From Steromphala cineraria (taxonomy: Eukaryota; Mollusca; Gastropoda; Trochida; Trochidae): a stretch of DNA of 64,000 nucleotides. The position numbers were made by a program, and so were the translations under genes. Positions 1-9,196 of this stretch are shown here, in pieces. Position 1 is the stretch's first letter; each line of letters opens with the position of its first letter. The DNA lies in NCBI GenBank assembly GCA_916613615.1, contig OU744730.1, forward strand, positions 35,077,315 to 35,141,314. The letters are read 5' to 3'. A model generated the notes under the pieces. It worked only from the letters and a program-made list of their open reading frames with translations. It had not been told where the DNA came from and did not search any database.

Positions 1-725
1 TACTTAAAGAATTTGAAAATGAGAAAGTTATGGCAGAGTGATCAGATTTATAGCCTGGGATTATAGCAGTGTCACATGAAATATTAAAAAGGTCTTGTGA
101 AATAAGGAAAAAATCTAGTCTAGCTTGTTGCTTTGGGTTTTTCTTCCACCATGTAAATTTGCGAGAATTCTGGTTTTGTTCCCTCCATACATCAACAAGA
201 TCAAATTGTTCTATTTTTTCAACAATAATATTTCTTGCATTTGGATTGTTAACATGTTTATAGTTTTCCAAGTCAATTGCTGGATTTAATACAAGATTCC
301 AGTCTCCACATAGTATCATAGTCATTTCCCATTTCTTCAATCAACTTGAATATTTTAATATAGAATGAAGGTTCATCTCTGTTTGGACCATAAAGATTAG
401 ACAAGGTCATCTTAATACCATCAATTGTCATATCTGTTATGATATAATTTCCCCCATCATCAATAAAGCTTTTATGAATTTCAATTTCTGTGTTGTTATT
501 GAATAGTATTGCTACACCTCTTGAATTAGATGCAAATGGTGCTATTATGCAATTCAGACCCCATTCATTTCTAAACAGGTCCTTATCTTTTTCAGAGATA
601 TGAATATCTTGGAGACATATAACTGAATATTTCTTTTTTCGCCAAATTTTCATGATTTCTTTTCACTTGCTTTTGTCAGCTAAACCTCTACAGTTTGCAG
701 AGACTATTTTAATCTTATTATCCAT
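1..725 (-). pseudogene. L1/Tx1-like LINE ORF2, endonuclease end (broken, runs off window)
   Basis: The frame reads leftward from a Met codon at 725 and leaves the window at base 1. It encodes the start of an APE-type endonuclease, the target-nicking domain of non-LTR retrotransposon ORF2. Visible blocks in order are 'VSANCRGL', 'LQDIHISEKD', 'GVAILFNN', 'NLYGPN', 'CGDWNLVLNP', 'ARLDFFLIS' and 'SDHSAI', which match the order in L1/Tx1-type endonucleases. An in-frame stop lies at 663-665 and a one-base shift near 320-325, so the copy is dead. The usual Glu of the 'LQETH' block is Asp here. Reverse transcriptase, if present, lies outside the window. Family is confident, clade less so. Confidence 0.85.
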
Positions 726-735
726 ATGAGTTTTT

Positions 736-764
736 AGCTCACCTTTACAAAGTAAATGTGAGCT
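736..764. repeat. Imperfect hairpin, possible end of a small interspersed repeat
   Basis: Thirteen-base arms beginning AGCTCAC pair across a three-base loop with one mismatch. The hairpin sits immediately before a GTCC simple repeat and a tandem array, so it may mark the end of a non-autonomous element. No target duplication was found. Confidence 0.5.
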
Positions 765-780
765 TATGTCATGGCGCTTC

Positions 781-834
781 GTCCGTCGTCCGTCTGTCTG
801 TCCGTCCGTCCGTCCGTCCGTCTGTCCGTCCGTA
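781..834. repeat. (GTCC)n simple repeat
   Basis: Tetranucleotide GTCC/GTCT repeats run for about 54 bases. They lie between the hairpin and the first monomer of the 156-bp array. Confidence 0.9.
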
Positions 835-844
835 AACTTTCAGG

Positions 845-1770
845 AAAAAGACTACTCCTCCTAAACGAATCCAGATATCATTCTGAAATTGTAGTATGTT
901 ATACCCATGGTGATTCCTCACAGAAAGGTAGACGTTTCAGTTTTGAGAATCCAAGATGGCCGCCATGGCAGCCATATTGAATTTTCAATTAGATTTCAGA
1001 AAAAAGACTACTCCTCCTAAACGAATCCAGATATCATTCTGAAATTGTAGTATGTTATACCCATGGTGATTCCTCACAGAAAGGTAGACGTTTCAGTTTT
1101 AAGAATCCAAGATGGCCGCCATGGCAGCCATATTGAATTTTCAATTAGATTTCACGAAAAAGACTACTCCTCCTAAACGAATGCAGATATCATTCTGAAA
1201 TTGTAGTATGTTATACCCATGGTGATTTCTCACAGAAAGGTAGACGTTTCAGTTTTGAGAATCCAAGATGGCCGCCATGGCAGCCATATTGAATTTTCAA
1301 TAAGATTTCACGAAAAAGACTACTCCTCCTAAACGAATGCAGATATCATTCTGAAAATGTAGTATGTTATACCCATGGTGATTCCTCACAGAAAGGTAGA
1401 CGTTTCAGTTTTGAGAATCCAAGATGGCCACTATGGCAGCCATATTGAATTTTCAATTAGATTTCATGAAAAGACTACTCTTTCTAAACCAATCTAGATA
1501 TCATTCTGAAATTGTAGTATGTTATAACTATGGTGATTCCGCACAGAAAGGTAGACGTTTCAGTTTTGAGAATCCAAGATGGCCGCGATAGCAGCCATAT
1601 TGAATTTTCAATGAGATTTCATGAAAATGACTACTTCTCCTAAACCAATGTAGATATCATTTTCATATTGTAGTATGTTATACCTATTGTGATTCCTCCC
1701 ACAAAGGTAGACGTTTCAGTTTTGAGAATCCAAGATGGCTGTGATAGCATCCATATTGACTTTTCAGCTG
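845..1770 (+). repeat. 156-bp tandem array, six copies
   Basis: Monomers start with 'AAAAAGACTACTCC' at about 845, 1001, 1157, 1313, 1468 and 1623, a period of 155-156 bases. The first four copies are nearly identical and the last two progressively diverge. Each carries 'CCAAGATGGCCGCCAT' or a variant, a sequence resembling the YY1 site, followed by 'GGCAGCCATATTG'. There is no long reading frame running through it. Degenerate single monomers recur at 3040-3215 and 4005-4100, so the family extends beyond the array. Confidence 0.9.
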
Positions 1771-2054
1771 CAGAAGACACATCATTATTACTAAATTTTA
1801 AGCTTTCATCAAGTGATCACTCGCACTATATACATTCTCTAATTTGAACTTACTGATCATAATATTATCTTGAATATGGAATATTTAAGATTGTCATGCA
1901 AGTTGTTCTATATTTGTAAGTGTTTCTAAAACATTAAGATGAAAGACAAACATAATTAATTAATTTGTTTAAAATATTTATGGCAACTAGCTGCAAAAAC
2001 CCAATGACATTAAACATCATGTTAGATTTTGAACAATGGTATCTCCCTTATATT

Positions 2055-2960
2055 CCTTTAAATACCACACATAAGGGGTCAACCAGAGTTCAGATATTTC
2101 TGTTGAGTCCACTATGCTGTCTAATACACAACCCAATACAGGCTGCTAGCATCATAGTGTCAGCTGCTAGTCTGTTGCATAATCAACCTGACCCAATTGA
2201 TATGGTAGAGCATTATGCTATATGGCCATGTGTATGCAATAAGAGTTATGGAAATTAGACTTGTATTCTCATGACAGTGATATGTTCTTTCTAAGAATAA
2301 CAACTTACACAAAACTTGTCACTTGTTTTGTGTTTAGCAATCTACATGATAAGTTGATGTAGAAAGAGTTATTTTTCATCAGGTTCCAGTTCCTGTGTTT
2401 TACTCATATTTGTACCATTTCTATATCTAACAGAAGTTCTTCTTGACACAAACTCAATTTAGGACATAAGCTAACTATATTTTGTGAAATTATATTTATT
2501 TTTCACAACAATTCATGTTCTCTCCCGTCAAGTCTTTTAATACCACACATAAGGGCTTAGCCAGAGTTCAGGTTTACATGCTCAGCACACTAGGATGCTT
2601 CTCCAAATATACGTACACAAAGCCACAATACACAAATTGCTACACTCTCTGGGGCTAGCAGCCCTGCCTGCTTGTATATTGCATAGTAATCCTGACCTAA
2701 TTGGTAAATAGAACATAATGGACTTTATGGAAAGTAAATAAATTGTCTTTATGAAAAGTATACTTGTATTCTATTAATAGTAATACTTTTTACAAATAAC
2801 AATTTAAACAAGTCAAGAATCAGCTTTTGTGTACAACAATCTGCACGATGAGTTGATATTAACAAGTCAAGAATCTGCTTTTATGTTCAGTAATCTACAT
2901 GATAAGTTAATAATAGAGGTATTTTGTATCAGGTTCCAGTTCCAATACCATGTGTTTTAT
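2055..2960 (+). repeat. Diverged duplication of a ~400-bp AT-rich block
   Basis: Two blocks share the same order of landmarks. They are 'TACCACACATAAGGG' (about 2067 and 2533), 'CCAGAGTTCAG', a 'TAATCNACCTGACC' segment, 'ATCTACATGATAAGTT' and 'ATCAGGTTCCAGTTCC'. The first block spans about 2055-2410 and the second about 2530-2960. The 97-codon frame over the first copy is not preserved in the second, so it is not treated as a gene. Confidence 0.65.
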
Positions 2961-3034
2961 AAATACCTGTAAAAATAAATGATAATTGTATCATGCTGAA
3001 GGGGTTCTGGGAACAACATGTCATCATAGAAGTC

Positions 3035-3240
3035 ATTATTTTTCAATTAGATTTCAGGCCAAGTACTACTCCTACTAAATCAATTAAGATATCATTCTGA
3101 AAAGTGAGTATTTTTTTATATAGTGATTCCTGACAAAGACGCATTTATTTTATTATCAAGAATCCAAGATGGTCAATATGTCAATTATATTGAATTTTCA
3201 ATTAGATTTCATGAAATTCATTGAAAAGAATACATTTCCT
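3035..3240 (+). repeat. Degenerate monomer of the 156-bp family
   Basis: Contains diverged 'ACTACTCCTACTAAA', 'AGATATCATTCTGAAA' and 'GAATCCAAGATGG' in the same order as the array at 845-1770. A still more decayed copy is at about 4005-4100. Confidence 0.65.
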
Positions 3241-3831
3241 GATCAATCAAATCAATGTCATTATATTTGTATTGATACGCTTGTTGTAATATTTATCAAC
3301 ACTATAAATACAGTTACAAAAAACTGTGTGAATCATCTTTATCTGCGAACAGCCTGAAGCATGACTGTTTTAATAAATCCTTTCCGTTTTACATAATTCC
3401 TGACACTTCATATATGGCAAATAACATAGCCAGTGAGGGATAAATATACATTTTATAATCATCTATATCTGATTACGGTCTGAACAATGATTTTCTAGAT
3501 AATTACAATGATCATGCAATTCAAACAAATCCTTTTCAAAAGCATTTAAAATTATTAAATTTGTTCACTCCCAACACTAACTGTTAGGTTTTTTAGTCCT
3601 TTGTTCCCATGCAATTAATTTAATCCAAATTGAAAATTTTGGTTAATGAATAACAAATTATCTTTTATTTTGTTTGTCATGCTAATAAAAGATATCATTT
3701 AATATTCATCTTCAAAACTAATTGAACAGCTGTCTGAACAATTCTTTTTTTACAAAGTCTTTCTCACCAATTCTCTCTGTTAGTTAAGATACTTCAATAA
3801 ACATATTACTGAGTTGACCTCCAGATTATTT

Positions 3832-3935
3832 CCATTGCAAACCTCTCTTCTACCCCCACCCCTTCTATCCCCCCTTTCCCTCCTCCCCTTTTTTCTCCTG
3901 TCCTTCCATTGCAAACCTCTCTTCTATCCCACATT
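3832..3935. repeat. Pyrimidine-rich stretch with a short direct repeat
   Basis: 'CCATTGCAAACCTCTC' occurs twice, about 75 bases apart. The copies flank a C/T-rich tract with very few purines. No coding content is apparent. Confidence 0.6.
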
Positions 3936-4109
3936 CCTTCTATATATTCCAAATGTTTATGTGCATCATCTTTTTAGTTCTTTGGAAGTTGAGAGTGTGA
4001 CTAAATGAATACTCCTAAACCAATCAAGATATCATTATGAAATTAATACAGATGCCCACATAAAAGTAGCATTTTGAAGATTAAAAAGTCCAAGATGGTC
4101 ACCAATTTA

Positions 4110-4865
4110 GCCATAGATATACAAAAAGGTTATACAAAAACCTACTGCTTGTTAACAAATCATGATTATATCATTCTTGTATTAATGTTTGTTCAAGCTC
4201 TAGTGGTTTCCAACAGAAGAATAGCATTTTAAAAGATAAAAAAATCATGATGGCAGCCATAATCAGTTATCATATAAAAGATGGTTACACAATTAAACCA
4301 TATTAGCACATCATTCATTTTAAGGTGAGCTTCTGTACCCTCGGTACTTTTATTTGATAACATAAATATAGTGCCTTTACATAGTTTGGAATCAGATGAA
4401 ATGGAATTTTTTATGTTTTCTTTAACTAAAACAAAGAACATGAGTATCCAGGTGAAGATAAGCCTAACCTTCCACCTATATAGACATAAATAATATTGAG
4501 TAATTGTCAACAACAAGTCAAAAAACTAAAATCAATATTGCCCAGATAGTGATCGAAAATAGGACATTATAAACAAAACAGAATCTATCTTAGACCTTAA
4601 TATTGTAAGAAGCCGTAAATGAATACATATCCTATAAGTAGAAATAAAATCAGCGGCAACAGAGTTCACAAATATCAGAATATCGAACTTTGTCCAACAG
4701 AGACTAAATCATCAGTAAATGTCCTTTTTTACTATACTCACTAGTTCGTTACACAACCTTTGAAAACACTGCTGTCACGTGACGGTCATGTGACAGTATG
4801 TTTGTAAACACAAGCACGTGTTTTATAGACCGAAGTGAGCCGTGTTACAAGAAGTTGTTATTGGT
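4110..4865. other. No gene seen; AT-rich sequence 3' of the LINE ORF1
   Basis: I see no coding signal here. One notable short feature is an imperfect palindrome of E-box type around 4771-4797 (GTCACGTGAC next to a CATGTGAC copy). Confidence 0.5.
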
Positions 4866-4868
4866 CAC

Positions 4869-5728
4869 TTACAGCTTAATGTTCTCGATCCTGTCGTCGA
4901 GATCGACGGTTTGCCATGCAGATAACTTATCCTTACGAATCTGAAGTGTAACATCGATCCCCTTTTCCCGAATTTTCGTTTGAACATGGAGTTTTTGTCG
5001 AAGTTCGTAGCCCTTAGCAGCCAGATGTGATCGTCGCTTTTTCAACGGTACCGGGAGGTCGGTCCTGATCGAAATCTTCTTATCCCTCGTGATTTTCCAT
5101 TTCTTAAAAGACGCATCGTGGACATCGTTCCTGTCTTGCATGTGAACAAATTTCACTACGATAGGTTTCGGGGCATCCTTTGTCCTTTCCCAGTTTCCTA
5201 GGCGCGGTAGTCTGTGGATATTTGCAAACGGCATCTCGTCCACACGCTGTAGGCTGAGCTCCTTAAACAAGTCGCGGGTCGACTTTTCCGGGTCCAGGTG
5301 GTCGGGTACGCCATAGATTAGGAGGTTTGACTTACGTTGATAAAGTTCTTGCTGTAGGAAACGTTTTTCTGTCTGTTGTTTATACTCAGAAAATTCCTTT
5401 CGAAGAGCAGTTATGTCGTCTTTATTTTCTTGAATATCACTGCTTTTAAAGTTTCTTCAAAAGAGCACCGCATTTCTGTAATATCAGTGCATATTGTGTC
5501 AATCTTTAATGTTATTTCACCTGTAGATTTCTTCAGGCATTTCTCCATGTGAGATTTAATCCCATCGATCTCCTTAGTCGTAATGGCGGCCCCACTCGTT
5601 TTCGTCTGAGATTGTAAATCGCCTGTAGCTTTAGAACGAGTTAAATATTCGTCTAAATTAGAAGCTTGGGGCATTTGTTGGTCTTCATTCTCTTTTTGTT
5701 GGGCATTTCGTCCCTTTTTAGTTGACAT
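4869..5728 (-). pseudogene. L1/Tx1-like LINE ORF1 (RNA-binding protein), one frameshift
   Basis: A Met codon at 5728 opens a charged protein with a heptad-like coiled-coil stretch. The frame breaks near 5445-5450 and resumes one base over, continuing to a stop at 4869, about 285 codons in all. After the break come the 'NLLIYGVP' block, then 'IHRLPRLG' and 'KPIVVKFVHM'. These mark the RNA-recognition and C-terminal domains of L1-type ORF1p, which coats LINE RNA. No matching ORF2 follows directly; the ORF2 fragment at 1-725 lies 4.1 kb downstream on the same strand. It may or may not be from the same insertion. Confidence 0.8.
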
Positions 5729-5943
5729 TTTGACAGATTACGGTGGATTGACTAGAGCTAATGTTCAGCGTGGCTTGCTCATGCGAGGCAGGGGAGGTGT
5801 ACATCAAACTTGTTATATCTCTGTACATCAATCCAATTAATTGTATAAACATATACACCAATTATGTATATAATCACGTCCATATCATGCTCTGTATCAC
5901 TTAATGCTGAGGAATATATGGATGACTTCTTTGTTCATTGTAT

Positions 5944-5983
5944 GCGACGTTTCGACACAGATTCTTGTGTCCTTCTCAAGCAG
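5944..5983 (-). ncRNA. Hammerhead-ribozyme-like motif of the Penelope element (degenerate)
   Basis: On the minus strand a six-pair stem (GACACA/TGTGTC) is followed by 'GAAACGTCG', resembling stem II and the conserved GAAA...GUC of hammerheads. The CUGAUGA core position instead reads like CTTGAGA, so it is probably inactive. Hammerhead motifs are established for Penelope-like elements in general. Confidence 0.4.
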
Positions 5984-6167
5984 AGGAAGAGTAATGAGGT
6001 AGGGGCATACGGTATATATAAGTAACTAGTACAATGCACAGTGACAACAACTTTATGAAGAGAGTAAATGTAATTAAACAGGGATGACTGGTAGGAAACC
6101 AGTAATGTACAATGCAGTGCGTTACATTTAATTGATAGAGGCCAGTGATGTACATGAGTGATTACAG

Positions 6168-6647
6168 TTAATTAATTAAGGAGAAGATCATAGGCTGACG
6201 GGATGAAGTAACCTTGATCGCGGTTAATTGATGGCTGAATCTTTTGATTTCCAAAGCTTCTCTTAATTTTTGAAGTCGGTAATCCGGTTGATTGGTAACA
6301 AGGCATTTTGTTTCTGACCATTGTATTTGATGATTGGGGTTGGCTTTGATGTGGTCGGATATTGCTGATTTGCTGTCCAAGTTGTTTACTGATGTTTGAT
6401 GTTCCTTTAGTCTTGTGTTGATAGGCCTGGATGTCTCACCTACGTAGTTATGTCCACAGTCGCAGTTTATTTTGTAAACAACTCCTTTTGGATTGTTGTT
6501 GGAAGCTGATTGTTTTTTTCCATTGGCATGAAGTAAGTTCTGTAGGTTTTGAGATGATGAAAAGATGGTGTCGATGCCGGCCTGTTGTTTGAGTAGTCTG
6601 CTGATATGGTGAGATGGCTTTCCTATGTAGGGGATGACGATTTTCAT
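6168..6647 (-). CDS. GIY-YIG endonuclease domain of Penelope-like element
   Basis: This 159-residue open frame starts inside the element, so the Met at 6647 is only the first in the surviving segment. The first half ('PYIGKPSHHISRLLKQ') matches the linker that follows the reverse transcriptase in Penelope polyproteins. The second half has 'GVVYKINCDCGHNYVGETSR', the GIY-YIG catalytic signature with its Cys pair and conserved Arg. A conserved 'RLKEHQ' follows. The domain nicks target DNA during insertion. It is a remnant of a larger ORF. Confidence 0.85.
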   Translation of the reverse strand: MKIVIPYIGKPSHHISRLLKQQAGIDTIFSSSQNLQNLLHANGKKQSASNNNPKGVVYKINCDCGHNYVGETSRPINTRLKEHQTSVNNLDSKSAISDHIKANPNHQIQWSETKCLVTNQPDYRLQKLREALEIKRFSHQLTAIKVTSSRQPMIFSLIN

Positions 6648-7047
6648 ATATATTTTATATATATATGCCCCTACCTCATTACTCTTCCTCTGGTTGAGAA
6701 CGACACAAGAATTTCACACTTAATTACAAATATGTTCATGAGGTTATCATTTCAGTTGTTCATGATTTACGCATTTTTCAAACATACAGTTATCAAATGC
6801 TTTCAAAACGCCAGCAGAGTTGAAAATTTCAAAGGTCACTAACTCAATGTAAATAAACAATCGGAATTTATTGTTCAATTAAAAAATAATCTATAGACTT
6901 TTTGCTTTCATATAATATTAAGAACAATGTTTTATCGTACGTCGTTGATTCGCTACGAACATACACCAAAATGCAAAGTTTTCCCTCTCCGAAAGTGACT
7001 GTTCACGAGCGATTTTATTCTTTAATCTTGAAAACCTTGCTATACTT

Positions 7048-7190
7048 GCTGGGCCATTTATTTATGGATCGATTTGGCCCAAAAGCTGTTTGTCGCTATC
7101 TCTCAACAAGGTCTACCAGCCTGCGAAATTTGGCTTTGATAGCTTCAGCCGTTTGGCTGAATTTTGTTCACAAAAATATTGTGGAACAAA
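7048..7190 (+). repeat. Interspersed repeat, inverted relative to 15065-15200
   Basis: 'GGGCCATTTATTTATGG' and 'TTTGGCTTTGATAGC' with intervening sequence recur in reverse complement at 15065-15200. The 104-codon frame across it is therefore treated as chance. Confidence 0.65.
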
Positions 7191-7298
7191 AACATGCCGA
7201 TAACAATAAGGATTGAATCCTTAATAACAGAGTAACGACCCATGTAGGAAAATATTGGGAGCTTTATGTTGATGACCATGTCTTCTTGTTGTATATAT

Positions 7299-7755
7299 AC
7301 AGAGAACCAGAACAAGGCAGCTCATATGGTGACAAGGACAAAACCACGTCAACACATTACCACCATATTAAAACAATTGCATTGGCTGCCGTCAAGGAAA
7401 GAGTAGTGTTCCAAAGTCCTGACACTGACCTATGCTGCTCTCTATGAGGACAACTTCCCTTCGTACCTTAAATATTTGATTCAATCAGATAAACCAATAT
7501 GGAATCTCCGATCTCAAGACTTGCTGAATCTCTCTCTGCCGGTGACATCAACTAAACTTGCTGATCAGACATTCTGGAAAATAACCCCCATCTTGCGGAA
7601 CAGTCTACAATTTGAACTTATTACAGCAAGCTCTCAGACAACCTTCAAGAGCTCTCTAAAAACGTTTCTGTTTAGAGACGCATTTATATGTAATATTTCT
7701 CTTGTTTAGCGCCATTGAGCAGGTTGAAGTTGGAAAATAGGCGCTAAACAAATGA
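7299..7755 (+). pseudogene. CR1-like LINE, 3' end of reverse transcriptase ORF
   Basis: Fragments in two frames give the conserved C-terminal tail of CR1/Jockey-group ORF2: 'QNKAAHMVTRTKPRQHI', 'LKQLHWLPS', 'LTLTYAALYED', 'LRSQDLLNLSLP' and 'SSLKTFLFRDAF', stopping at 7707-7709. A short 3' tail ends in ATTATT units near 7770, typical of these elements. A stop and a frameshift near 7405 break it. The copy is strongly 5'-truncated. It corresponds to the C-terminus of the longer copy at 47.7-48.8 kb. Confidence 0.8.
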
Positions 7756-7840
7756 ATTAGTATTATTATACCCCCGCTATGACATGTGGTGCTCTGGCAT
7801 GTGTGAATGAACATGTGTATTTAATGTAAACAATAGAGAT

Positions 7841-8128
7841 TATTAACCGAGTGTGTTTCCGTATCATTAATATCATATATAATAGGAATAAATAGAGGAT
7901 ATCTGTCTGTTCTTGACTAATACCATGTTTATCTCATCGAGTGAGGTAGAATATAAGTTATTTTCACTGTAGCTTGATAGACAGTTTATTTCACTGATAA
8001 ATCCCAGTATTTCACTGCTCGCCATATAATAAAAATGTGTATTATGCGAGCCTTTGGCGAGCATAATACATATATTTTTTATTCCTATTATATGATATTA
8101 ATGATACGGAAACACACGAGGTTAATAA
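7841..8128. repeat. Palindrome P1 with GCGAG centre, left arm interrupted
   Basis: Outer arms 7841-7892 and 8078-8128 are near-perfect reverse complements (e.g. GTGTGTTTCCGTATCATTAA). The centre at 8044-8066 reads GCGAG-CC-TTT-GG-CGAGC. About 130 bases interrupt the left arm. The flank 'AATTTCTTTATTAT' resembles the flank of palindrome P2. Confidence 0.85.
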
Positions 8129-8139
8129 TTTCTTTATTA

Positions 8140-8616
8140 TATAATGTCATTTTGAAATAAACGGTTTAAACGAAAATATGATTCCTTCTAAAATATGTTT
8201 GACCTAGATTTCGCGGAGTAATTGCTTTCACAATAAATCAAGGTGAAGGTCATATTGTCGGCGATGTATAGTTGTGAACAGTCTAGAAATATTCCTTCAT
8301 GAAATTATTTTTCACAGTGTTAGAAACATCTTCTGCTTATCGACATTTTCAGTCTGATTCCCAGTGCACAAGTAAACATTGTATCTTTTTATAAGACAAA
8401 ATGTGTAAGAATCACTTGTCAACGTCGCTACAACAGGGGAAGTAACTCTAACTGCATTTTGAAAAGCTGCATTGTCATTGTTGTTACGCCAGTTCAGTTA
8501 TGGTATCCTTAGACTAAACGCCGACTATTTGCGAAGGTGAGGTTGTTGCGTTTGTTACTCTGCTACTAGATAATCTATCTATCTATCACTAGAATATGAT
8601 TTGTTTTTACTGATAA
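8140..8616. other. No gene seen between P1 and Gypsy-1
   Basis: AT-rich unique-looking sequence. I see no convincing exon, RNA gene or repeat end apart from a short ATCT tract near 8572-8586. Confidence 0.5.
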
Positions 8617-8621
8617 GTTGG

Positions 8622-8791
8622 TGTTAAATGATGTATGACCGACACTGGTTGTTGGTTCAATCATTTTTATAGCTTCATGTTTACATGTTACAATAACACA
8701 GGCGCGCTCTGGTTGCGGCCATAGGTGGTAATGAGAGCGAGGCTCGGTTGTTACTATAATCGTAACCGGAAGTCGGAATACGGATTCTACA
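8622..8791 (-). repeat. Gypsy-1 3' LTR
   Basis: On the minus strand it begins TGTAGAATCC and ends CATTTAACA, giving the TG...CA ends. It is 170 bases and matches 13269-13438 except at two positions. Confidence 0.95.
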
Positions 8792-9196
8792 TCCTCCCCT
8801 TTTACTGTTTAACTCTTATAACAATATATTAAAGTAAAACTTTCTTTAGAGTCTCTGAGATGATGGATATATATAAAATATAGATTGGGGTGAGATGTGA
8901 TCCGTGAATTAAAGTCCTTTGTCACTTCCAAGTCACATGAATCACAGGTGGTTAGAGTCCATATAGAAATCCGAGCACTCATTTGATTATGATTATGATG
9001 AAAACTTTTAGAGTCCAACATTGTATGAATTATTAAAACTTTAACACTGAACACTGTCTCTGCAACACTGAACACTGTCTCTCTCCAAAGACTAGAATGC
9101 TGCACAGTCTATAGCGGAACTGGAACACTGAAATAACATTGTTTCTGAAATATAACAGGAACAGTCTCTGAAATTAAACATTAACACTGTCTCTGT

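Larger units (their letters stand above)
5944..6716 (-). mobile_element. 5'-truncated Penelope-like element with inverted ends
   Basis: The copy retains only the C-terminal part of a Penelope-like retroelement (GIY-YIG region). It is bracketed by inverted repeats of about 45 bases: 5965-6008 on one side and 6664-6713 on the other, sharing 'CCCCTACCTCATTACTC'. Inverted terminal copies beside truncated elements are known for Penelope-like elements. The 3' side also carries a hammerhead-ribozyme-like stretch. The reverse transcriptase is absent. Confidence 0.8.

Noticed and set aside
1965..2258. 97-codon open frame
   Set aside because: It lies on a duplicated AT-rich block whose second copy does not keep the frame, and there is no recognisable motif.
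6902..7216. 104-codon open frame
   Set aside because: Half of it is an interspersed repeat also found at 15065-15200 in the opposite orientation, where the frame is not kept.
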